Shown here: piece by piece, positions 1 through 9,223 of the stretch
Numbering within the stretch: position 1 is the stretch's first letter
How the letters are laid out: each line of letters begins with the position of its first letter
Assembly (NCBI GenBank): GCA_001724265.1
Contig: MEDY01000007.1
Location: forward strand, 98,196 to 162,195
Length of the DNA: 64,000 bases
Reading direction: 5' to 3'
Source: Rhizaria sp. SCN 62-66
Taxonomy: Eukaryota > Rhizaria, unplaced
Made by a program: the position numbers and the translations under genes
The notes under the pieces: model-generated
What the model saw: only the letters and a program-made list of their open reading frames with translations
The model's database searches: none
Told to the model about the DNA's origin: nothing

Positions 1-478
1 TCATAGCCCCAAGTTATCCTCTGCTCGGTTCCAACTCGCCTTCAAACCACTTCCAATTTGCCCGCCTCAACCCTTCCTGGGCAACGCTTTGTAGCTCTCT
101 CCGGTCACCGCTGTCGGTCGAGTTTGACCGGCTGGTCGTCAGTCGGACGAGCCCACTGGAGCGGCTAAACTTCTTGGAAAGCAGAGTGACCAGCACTCAA
201 ATCGGTCTCAAGCGAGGTCTTAGAAGTGTCCTGTTGATTAATAGTTTTTTGCACATATATTAATCAGCTTTTGCATTTATCGTGTGCCACCTGTTAAGCG
301 CCTTGGCGGAAGCGTGGGGTCAATCTAGATGCTCCCTTGCCCCTCTGAAGCCCCTTCCCCTTTGCTTCGAACCACTCTCCAATCTGGGCCCGACGCCCTC
401 CGCAGCCCCTGCTTGACCTATAACCCCGCTCATACGTTTTCCCTTGCTCTTTTCTATTCCGCTTTGCGTCTGCAGTGT
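1..478. promoter_or_regulatory. 5' region of the LamG gene
   Basis: No supported gene. Bases 1-230 are moderately GC-rich and contain TCGGTCG at 114-120 followed by a GACCGG-rich stretch, a motif that recurs in other spacers of this window. Bases 230-295 are AT-rich. Bases 330-478 are pyrimidine-rich on the + strand and probably form the 5' leader of the gene starting at 479. Open frames run through this stretch, but their composition is leader-like rather than coding. Confidence 0.35.
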
Positions 479-2461
479 ATGATGCAGCGGGTCTTTGTGC
501 CCCTTGCCTCAGTGCTGCTGATGGCACTCCTCTCTCTGAGTGCAGTCAGGTTCGTCCTCTCCCCCCTCTCTCGCTTCCTCTCTTGCCTCATCATTATCAG
601 CGGTGCCAACATCGCTCCGTTCCTGCATTTACGCTTACGTATATTATTGCCTCCCACTTCGCTCTCGCTCCTTGTGTTCCTCCGTAGCGCGTCCCCCGAG
701 CCGTCTCTGCTCCAGGCTGAGTCGACCACGACGTCGGCCTCTTCGTCGCAGTCCCAGTCGCTCGCCGACTACTTCCTCGAGCAGCTCTCGCGCCCGCCCG
801 TCGTCTGCGACCTGCTCTCCTCCTCGGGCATCTGCGCCACCAACTCCGCCTCGTCGCTGACTCCCGGCCGCGCCACCGTTGCGCCCCCCGCGCTGCCCCC
901 CGCCACAGCGGCCGTCTTCTCGTTCGACGAGCTGCTGCACGGCCACACCGTCGACCGCTCCGGCAACGGCCGCCACGGCGTCGTGCTGGCCACGGCCACG
1001 GGCGACACCGCGCACCTCGCCTCGGCGCCCGACCGTCTCTCGGGCTCCGGCGCGTCTGCGACGTTCACCGGCGCCGCGTTCGTCGCCGTGCCCAACATCC
1101 TCACCCCATCGGCTAACAGCGCTCCCTCGATCGCCGTCGCGCCCGAGGGTCTCACCATCTCGCAGTGGGTCTTCCTGGCCAGCGAGAAGGTCGTCGCGTC
1201 GTCCCCCAAGCACGGCTGCCACGTCTCCGGCGCCGGCCCCACGACGCTGGCGCTGCTACCGTCACGCCACCTGGCCATTCACGCCGGGTCCTACTCGTTC
1301 AAGTCGCACGCGCGCCTACGCCCCATGGTGTGGACCCACGTCGCGCTGACGTACAACACCGCTGATCGCTCGCTCGTGCTCTACGTCAACGGCGTCCGCG
1401 ACGTCCACGCGCGCAACCTGCCCCTCGCGCCGCTCACGCTCGACAAGTCGATCCTCGCCGCCTCGGCCGCGGCCGCCGACACCGCCGCCCCGGGCTCCGC
1501 GCTCTCCAAGGTTGCCGCGCTCGACGCGCAGTCGATCCTGTACCTCGGCGCGCTGCCCTCGGCGCACCCACGCGCGTCCAAGTGCGACGTCCGCTACTTC
1601 CTCGACGACGTGCGCGTGTCGCTCCGCGCGCTCACGGCCAACGAGGTCGCCGCCGAGTCGTTCCCCTCGCTCGGCGCCGTTGAGCCCAGCTTCATCGCGC
1701 TCGGCTGCGACCGCGGCAACACGTGCGCGCGCCCCCAGGCCGCCCGCGCGTGCCCGGCCAACTACCACCTGTGCACGCAGAGCGAGCTCGACGCCGGCGC
1801 GCTCGAGGCCGCCGTGGCCATGGGCTGGGTCGAGTGGGGCGACGAAGTCTGGGCCGCGCCCGAGCCCAAGCTCGCCACCGAGGCCCCCGCCGGCGCCCGC
1901 GCCCCGCCCCGCCCGCGCTCCGCCGCCGCCGTGACGCCCGCTGCTGCGGCCGCGGCCGCGGTTGACGCCGCCGCCGCCGCTGCCGCGGGCACGCCCCCCG
2001 TGACAGCGTTCCTCGAGCTCGAGAGCGAGCTGTACGCGCGCCTCAGCGCTGGTGCGGCCGCCGGGTACAACCCCTACGCGGACGTCGAGGCGCTGGACCC
2101 GCAGTACAGCGGCAAGGTCGTCCGCGAGGACTTCTCGCTCGCCGAGCTCCTCGCCAGCAGCAGCAGCGGCAGCGGCAGTGATGCCGAAGCTGAGGCGCCC
2201 GACGCTGCCGCTGCTGCTACCGCCGCTGCTCCTGCCGCTGCGGCTGCCCCCGCTGCTGCTGCGACGACTGCGGCTGCTGCGGCGGCCGACAGCACCGCCG
2301 CCGCCGCTGCGACGACTCCTGCGAACGACGGCGAGGCCGTGGTGCGCGAGGTGACTTCGCGCGAGTATAGCGAGTACCTGCCGGCCGAGCCCACTTTTGC
2401 GGGCCCCGGCTCGCCGCAGCAGTGGGTCGCCAAGGTCGCGCTGTGCTGCGCGTTTAACTAA
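479..2461 (+). CDS. Secreted LamG/concanavalin-like domain protein
   Basis: Exons 479-549 and 688-2461 give 614 aa, ending in TAA. The start is the first ATG after a pyrimidine-rich leader; splicing out 550-687 (donor GTTCGT, acceptor CCGTAG) creates a clean signal peptide of about 25 residues (MMQRVFVPLASVLLMALLSL). A LamG-like jelly roll spans roughly residues 98-340, with the hallmarks VDRSGNGRHG, WTHVALTYN, LVLYVNGV and FLDDVRVS. Next comes a Cys-rich segment (about 362-395: GCDRGNTC, then ACPANYHLCTQSEL), then alanine-rich insertions, and a short conserved-looking end, VALCC. The Cys segment resembles the C-terminal region of some alveolate LamG/LCCL-type secreted proteins (DUF8019-like, from memory). 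The likely role is extracellular carbohydrate or protein binding at the cell surface. No TM segment follows the signal peptide, so it is probably secreted. The intron is 138 nt and lacks in-frame stops, so an unspliced form is also open. Confidence 0.8.
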   Translation: MMQRVFVPLASVLLMALLSLSAVRFVLSPLSRFLSCLIIISGANIAPFLHLRLRILLPPTSLSLLVFLRSASPEPSLLQAESTTTSASSSQSQSLADYFLEQLSRPPVVCDLLSSSGICATNSASSLTPGRATVAPPALPPATAAVFSFDELLHGHTVDRSGNGRHGVVLATATGDTAHLASAPDRLSGSGASATFTGAAFVAVPNILTPSANSAPSIAVAPEGLTISQWVFLASEKVVASSPKHGCHVSGAGPTTLALLPSRHLAIHAGSYSFKSHARLRPMVWTHVALTYNTADRSLVLYVNGVRDVHARNLPLAPLTLDKSILAASAAAADTAAPGSALSKVAALDAQSILYLGALPSAHPRASKCDVRYFLDDVRVSLRALTANEVAAESFPSLGAVEPSFIALGCDRGNTCARPQAARACPANYHLCTQSELDAGALEAAVAMGWVEWGDEVWAAPEPKLATEAPAGARAPPRPRSAAAVTPAAAAAAAVDAAAAAAAGTPPVTAFLELESELYARLSAGAAAGYNPYADVEALDPQYSGKVVREDFSLAELLASSSSGSGSDAEAEAPDAAAAATAAAPAAAAAPAAAATTAAAAAADSTAAAAATTPANDGEAVVREVTSREYSEYLPAEPTFAGPGSPQQWVAKVALCCAFN

Positions 2462-3725
2462 GCATCGCATGGCAGCACCCTTCAGCTGAGTAAGTGACTC
2501 GGAGGGAAGGGATGAACTTAGGGACGAGGTAAAGAAAAAGAATGAAAGGGGGGGAAGGGAACTGAAAGGAAAGGAAAGGAATAATGGACAGAATTTGGCT
2601 GTGGGTTTCCTCGGTGTGGTGTTGTTTATGGTATGCTTTTTGTTGTTGTTTACATATTTTACCCTTTAAACAAAAAGATATACGCCAGACACGCAGTTCG
2701 TTGCGAACTTCATTGTGTGAACGCACTGGTGACACACAAATAGCCCACTTTTGAGAGAAAGAAGAAAGGAAGTATAGAATGAGAATTGTATGGGAGGAAG
2801 AATCTGTCCGCGAAGTCCTTGTCTTTGCGTTGGGTGAATTGCAGCAGTCAAGTTTGTCATGGTTTGTAAGTTTACGTTTGTTGTGCTACTGTTTCTTTTA
2901 TTGTGTGACAAAGCCTAAGATGCTGGAATATGATGAACAAATTAGCAAAAGAAATAAATATATAACAATTTATTATCACTCTAGAACTTTGTAACGTGAG
3001 AGACCCACGCGTACTGTCCGTATGATAACCACACATACGTACTCATGATAAACGTATTCGAATTGTAGATCAAGTCCAGTACTTATTCTCCTGCTTCGTC
3101 ACAAGTCACTGGTAACAGGACGCTGCCGACGTTTTACGTTCAGCGTTTGCGCCAGCAGCGGTGCGGCCTCGGAGAGCCCGGAGCCGGCGGTGTCATTTGC
3201 CGCTGACGATGAGCTGGTTGCTGCTGCGAGGCAATCGGACATGCACACGCTCGTTGCATTGATGAAAGGGTGCATATGATAGCGAATGACTGAGTATTGT
3301 ATTGATAGCACATGATACAAAAATCGACCGGCAATAGCACAGCGTGTAAATGAGTATGCATACTTGTAGGATTGAATAGGCACGGTCAACAAAGAAGAAT
3401 CAACAACTGATACAAATGGGAGACAAAACTAATATAGCATCGGTCGAATCATGGAAACAACACAAAATAGAGAAAGATTAGACATGGAACAAAAGAAAAC
3501 GAGTCGCGCAACAGAAGCAACACACACAAAACAGCCGAAGAACACGCGAACATCAAAGCAAACACACAATGGTTGCAAAACAATGACTTCTGACAATACC
3601 AGCAACAAATGTGGGGTCATTCATTCATTGATCTATAGTTGTGCACATGCATGTAGGTGAGGTTAAACGTGTTCATATAGACTTACGCGTCAACATAAAG
3701 AGATATCGATATCAACAGCTTGACC
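2462..3725. other. Convergent 3' spacer
   Basis: The spacer lies between the ends of two convergent genes. It is mostly AT-rich with a purine-rich patch (about 2500-2590, GGAAAGG-type repeats). TCGGTCG occurs at 3440-3446. A GC-richer island at about 3110-3280 is listed separately. I see no other supportable gene. Confidence 0.5.
3112..3279 (+). pseudogene. Possible coding relic, ankyrin-like end
   Basis: A GC-enriched island inside an AT-rich spacer. On the + strand it reads without stops to TGA at about 3277-3279 and includes ADDELVAAARQSDMHTLVAL. That resembles the N-terminal cap of ankyrin repeats (DELxxAARxGDxxxVxxLL). No ATG or convincing upstream exon is visible. The opposite strand is also open here, so the strand is uncertain. 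It may be a gene fragment or chance. Confidence 0.2.
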
Positions 3726-6700
3726 TTACTGCTTCTTGTTGCTTTCGTTGGCAAGCCTCTGCTGGCGCGCGGCCGCCGCAGCCGCCGCAGCCGCCGCCGC
3801 GTCGGCCGCCGGCAGCCGGACGGCGCCCGCAGGGACCGCAGAGGGCGTTTGCGGCAGCCACAGCGTCGGCTGCTGCTGCTGCTGGGGAGACTGTGGCGCC
3901 AGCGGCGACTGCGGCTGCGGCTGCAAGGGAGCGGGCGACAGCGCCTGGGGCGGGGGCGGGGGCGGCACGGCCTTCGGCATCGGCGGGGCGTGCTGTTGCT
4001 GCTGTTGCTGCTGCATGTTTTGAGCTGAGTAGTACGACGCAGGCATCGTCGTCGCGTTCTTAGGTGGCGGCGGCGGCGGCGGCGTCGCCAGCGGAGACGA
4101 CGGCGCCGCAGCAGCGGAAGCGGGAGCAGCAGGCGAGCTTGCGCCTTGCGGCTTCGGAGGGGGCGGCGGCGGCACGGAGATAGGAGTGACCGTGGGCAGC
4201 GGAGTGACGGCGGGCGCGACAGGCACCGCCGGGGCAACGGGAGGCAGGGGCTGGAAGCCGGAGACGGCTGGCGCGTTCACAGCAGCAGCGTTGCTGTTGC
4301 TGCTGCTGTTCGCAGACGCAGCGGAGGGGGACTGCGGCGGCGCAAGCGAGAGCATCGCGGGGGCCTTGTTGGATGGCGTGTACGGGGCGGGACGGCCGGC
4401 AGTGTACGTCGGCTGCTGTTGCTGAGGCTGCTGCGGCGGCTGCTGCTGGTAATACGCGAAGGGCGACGGGGCAGCGGCGGCAGCTGTGGGGGAAGCGGGA
4501 TTGACAATACGCTGCGTGTATGTGCCTTGCTGGTTCGTGTAGCTGGGCTGCTGCTGCTGTGCGGAGGTCGGCGTCAGCATCACGTCGCCAGTGCTAACTG
4601 CAGCCGCACTCGCGCTCGCAGGGCTACTGATGACGTTCGCGCCCGTGGCAGCGTTAGCAGTGCTGCTGTTGGTGTTGGTGTTGTCGCCGTCCGTCTTGCT
4701 GCGGCACTTAAGGTAGGTCGCGATGACGACCGCGGCCAGCACCAGCGCGCCGACGACCGCGATGACGATGATCGCCCACGTGGGCAGCGCGGCGCCGCTG
4801 TCGTCGGTGGCCAGAGTGACGGCGTCGCCGAAGCCGGCCGCGCGGCACGCCGCCGGGGTCGTCAGCACAGCCTTGCTGCACACGGCGCTGGCGCCGGCGC
4901 CGTCGGTGGTGGCGGCCGAGCTGTCGCCGCCGCCCGAGACGGGCTAGCAGCGGCCCGAGCTGGGGCAGTAGGCGCACAAGCCGCCTGCGGCAGGCGCGGT
5001 GCAGAAGCCGCACGACGTCGCGGGGGGGCACACGGTGGCCGTGGCGAAGAGCGAGGACGAAGACGAGGACGAAGACGAAGAACTGGCCGCGGCCGAGGCG
5101 GAGGCCGACAGGGCGGACTCGAGGGCGGAGCGGACCGCGGCGGCGGAGCGCGAGTCCGCCGCCGCGGTCGCAGCGGCGGAGAACGAGCGAGAACGGGTGC
5201 GAGAGCGGGCGGCAGTGGTCTGCATGATGTTGCTGGCGGCGTAGCTCTTGCCGCTGCCGCTGGGGAGCGACGACTCCGGGTCAGGCTCCGTGAAGGCGAG
5301 GTTGAGCACAATCAGCTTGCCCGCCGTCACAGCCGCAGTCTTGGCAGTCTTCGCAGACTTGGTGGTCGAAGCAGCGGCGAGGCGCTTGAACACAGTGGCC
5401 GACGCAGCAGCGCTCAGCGTCGTTGCAGCAGCAGCAGAAACTTTCGTCACGGCGGCAGTGGCGTTGCCGAGAGCGGCGTCGACGGTGCCCTTGGCGATCG
5501 CAGCCGCCCGGCGCGCGATCTCCTCCAAGTTCTCGATGTCCGTCGTGGAGACAAGCTGCAGCACGAGGCGCGCGGTGTCGGTCTCCGCGAGCTCCGCCAA
5601 ATCAGCGGCGACGAGGTCGAGGAACGCGTCGACGTCGCTGTTGAGCGCGAACGAAGTCGGCACACGCCAGTCAAGCTCGACCGCGAAAGCAAAGCGCGTC
5701 CAGGGCAGTTCGCGCGCGACGGGGAAGGCGCATCCGTGAAGCACGTTGAGCGTGTAGCCCTCCCAGATCGACCAGGACCAATCGCCCTTGGTCCACTTCT
5801 TCAGCGCGTACGCGTGCGCGTGCGCCTCGGCGGACACGGCCGCGACGCCGGCCTCGACGTGGTAACGCAGGCGGTGCGGCACTGTGCAGTCGCCCTTGCG
5901 CCAGAGCGCGGACGCGCGCGTCGCGGCCGCGGTCGCGTCGTCCATGGCCGCAGTCACGGCAAACGCGTTCGCATTGACAGCAGAAGATGTCGCGGTGGAT
6001 GGCGCGTCGGCGACGCTGGCGGCGTCAGGTAGCGCGTTGAAGCCCTTTGTGGTGGCTTCGAGCTTGCCGCGCACGAAAAGCGGCGCCGAGATCGAGGCGT
6101 CGATGATGCTGCTGAGCTCGAGCGCGATCGTGGGCACGACTTCGACCTGCAGAGTCGCCTCGCCGGCCAGGGTGAGCGCGGCCTCGACACCAGCAGCGAG
6201 GGAAGAGGAAAACACGTCGCCCGTGGAGTCGCCGTAGCGGATGATCGTCGTGAAAGCGGGCTGCTTGACGGTGCCGACAACGGTGACGATGCCGCGCGCC
6301 GAGGCTTCGTAGCCGAGCGCGATGACAACGCCCAGCGTGAAGTCGAGGTCGAAATCAATGCCGGCCACTGTGAAGGAGAACCCGCCGAAGCGGTAGCCGA
6401 TGGTGGCGAGCTCGGCGCGGCCCGTCAGCGAGAGCTCGAGCGACGCGTCGAGCGCGAGCTTGGCCTCGAGCGAGCCCGACACGGTGGCAACGAAGCGATC
6501 CGTGGCGCTCGAGCCGAGGTCGAGGCGCACGCCGCCGACGCCGATGGAGCCGGTGAAGTAGCAGTCGGTGCAGTCGACCGTGGCGTGAACGTCAATGCCG
6601 GCGTCGCAGAGGGAGCACTGGGCGCGGGCGAAGAAATTCGACGGCGAGGGGGCCGGGCACGTGGCCGTGGCGCACGACGAGTCGAGCAGGGTCTTGCTCT

Positions 6701-8995
6701 CGACAGAGGACTGCGCAGAGAAGAAGAGTGAAAACATACCAAAGAGTGTGAGCAAAATGACCAATTTCTTATAACATACCGAGATTCATCAAATAATCGT
6801 TGCAGTAAATGACCCGTACCTTAGTGGTCGCGTCGTAGTTCCACTGCGGGGTAAAGAGCCTGGGAATGGTGAAATAGGGAGACTCCCAAGTCGAGCACGA
6901 GTACACGACGCCCAGCGCCTTCTTGCACCCATACTTGATCTGGATATAGAACGGGTACATCGAGCCGTCATCGCTGGCGAATGCGATCTCATGCGTCGCG
7001 TCACCGGCCGGCAAGTTGAGCGACTTCTCCTGCCGCTCCTCGTCGCGCAGCGCCACAAGGCGGAAGCGCATGAGGCGAATCTCGCCGTCCTCGAGCGCAG
7101 AGTCGTGGTGGTAGCGCAGACGCACCGAGAATGCCGCGTTGGGCGCGCGCACGCTGCCCGCCGCGGGGTCAACGAGCGTGAAGCGGTCCAACGACTCGGA
7201 GAACAAGAGGAACTTGTCGGGCGCATTGGCCGACGCACACGTGGGGTCGTCGAGCGAGCACACGGGCACGACTGTGTCGGCCGCGGCGCAGGGCGTGTAC
7301 ACGGTCTCCAGCCCCAGATCCTTGTCCACGGCGCCGGCGTTCTCCGCGGCGGGCAGCACCACGGTCGGCGTGCCGGTCGCGCTCGAGTTGGTAAAGACGC
7401 ATATGTCGGCGTAGACCTTGTCGCTCCGCAGCAAGCTCTGCGTGACGGTGAAACGGATGGTGCCGTCGCCGGTCGTGGTGACCGTGGGCACGGTGACCGT
7501 GAGCGAGCCGAAGAAGGTGCCCTCGCCGCGGTCGAACGTGCTCGCGTGGGAGTAAAACCGCACGCGCACGGCGGCAGCCGTCGTCGTCGGCGCCGTGGCC
7601 GATGTGGTAAGGTTGTAGTGCATGTGGAAGGCGTCGTTGAGCGCGAACACGCGGCCGTCGTTGTTGCCGAAAAAGGCCGTGTTGAGCAGGACCCCGGGCG
7701 GAAGCGCGAGCGTGGCCATATTCGCATTGCCAGAAGCAGCAGCAGCAGCCGCAGCAGGAGCACGAGTGTGGGGTCGACGGCGCGCCAAAGCAGCATGCGG
7801 GTTACTCGACTGAGCGCTAGTGCTGGTGGGAAGGAACTCGAAGGCGTCGGCGTACTGCGCGCGGACCGCGGCCTCGGCCTCGGGCATGCTGTCCAGCTGG
7901 CCCGCGGTGGCGGCGGGGCCCCAGAGCGCGGCCGCCACCGAGTCGGCGAGCGGGCCGAAGACGGAGTCGGCGCGCGCGGAGAGGCTGCTGCGCGCCGCTG
8001 CGATCGCGGGATGCGCCGCGATGTTCGCCCAGTCGCGGGCCGAGGGCGCGCCGGTGTCCAGCGCGACGGAACCGGAGAGGAAAAGGTCCGCGGGGTCCAC
8101 GGGCGCAGTCTGCAGCGTCACGCGCCGCGCCGCAGTCGCATTCGCGGACTGGGGCTCGATTGAGACAGCGGTGATCACGCGGTAGAAAGGGCGCGGGGCG
8201 CCGAGGCGGGAGAGGGAGCAGCGGAAGCGGCGGCTGCCGTGGAGGTACGCGCCGGAAACCAGCGCGGCAACAGCAGCGCCAGCATTAGCGTCAGTTGCTG
8301 CGGGCAGGTTGAAGGATATGGAAGTGGGGTTGGTGCACGAGAGGCTGAAAGCAGCTGCGGAGGCGCTGAAAAAAGAGTCATCGTTGTTGCCAAGGCCAGC
8401 GTTGTTGACGCTGCTGCTGCCACTATCGATAGCACTATCTTCGTTGCCGTTGTTCTTGCTGTTGTCGTTGAACAGGTTGGAGAAAGTGGCGATGTTGACG
8501 ACATTGGGCTTCAGAGCAGCATTGTACGCCAGCGAGACCTGCTCGCCAGTGGCCAGAAGCGTGCGCGCGGCACCGGAGTAAAGCGTAGCGGTAGAAGCAG
8601 CATCCTCGGTGGTGGCGGTAGAAGTAGGGGAGAATAGAGAACTGGAGAGCGCAGCAGAGCCGTGTGCCGAGCTGCCGGCGGCTGCGAGAAGCGTGGGGCG
8701 ATGCGACAGAAGCGATGTCACGGGCTCGACTGCATGGCCACGACGAACAGCGACCGATGACCGTGCAAGCTATGGAGAAGAAGAAAAAGAAAGAATGTAG
8801 ATCATGAGAGAAGATGCGGCCAAAAACATAATGTTTCTACAGCGTGAAGTGCAGCAGACGACTGCAAAGTCGAGCTGAAGAACTGGCAGGCCGAGAATGA
8901 TGCAAAAGACGTACCAGTACACCGAGTGTAGTGACTGCAAGAGCAAGAATACTTGCAAAGATTGCAGTTCCAACAATATGGTTCAACCTCTTCAT
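3726..8995 (-). CDS. Giant type I surface protein, PSI domain, proline-rich tail
   Basis: Exons 8995-8915, 8769-6820 and 6710-3726, both introns phase 0; about 1671 aa if the in-frame TAG at 4944-4946 is read as an amino acid; ends in TAA. Signal peptide is residues 1-25 (MKRLNHIVGTAIFASILALA). The ectodomain is collinear with the neighbouring paralogue at 9224: an N-terminal domain with LHGSRRFRC and RPFYRV, Ig-like beta domains, a Cys-rich domain opening ESKTLLD and CTDCYFTGSIGVGG, DWSWSIWEGY, then a PSI/plexin-type Cys cluster (about 1238-1285). One TM lies near 1320-1343 (AIIVIAVVGALVLAAVVIAT). The roughly 328-residue cytoplasmic tail is rich in Gln, Ala and Pro, with PPPPPPKP-type runs suited to SH3, WW or EVH1 partners. 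The ectodomain order resembles fungal DUF7029-DUF7223 proteins (from memory). A receptor or adhesion role is inferred. Confidence 0.8.
4944..4946 (-). other. In-frame TAG inside PSI domain
   Basis: On the minus strand the frame runs CAYCPSSGRC, TAG, PVSGGGDS and continues through the last Cys residues, the TM segment and the tail. In the paralogue the equivalent place reads CAYCPTNKRCEATG, so TAG sits opposite Glu right after a conserved Cys. The base after TAG is C. Confidence 0.85.
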
Positions 8996-9223
8996 GCTGG
9001 GAAGCAACTTGACGATATTCTCGCGACGGAATTCACACCTTTGCAAAGCAGACGAGTTCTCCTGTCTGGCTCAGTTCAGTGAGCGACGACTATCCCCCTT
9101 CGCAAGGTTCCGAAAAAATCGACTTTCCCACCTCCTCCGCTCAACCAACAGGATGACGACGTAACTCGGGCGAACATTGATCGGCTTTGCTCAGGCACCT
9201 GGCCGTTGTTCATTCTGTTTGTG
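8996..9223. promoter_or_regulatory. Short shared divergent promoter
   Basis: Only 228 bp separate the start codons of two divergently transcribed paralogues, so their promoters and 5' leaders must overlap. The stretch has a pyrimidine-rich part near 9080-9160. I see no clear TATA box. Confidence 0.5.
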
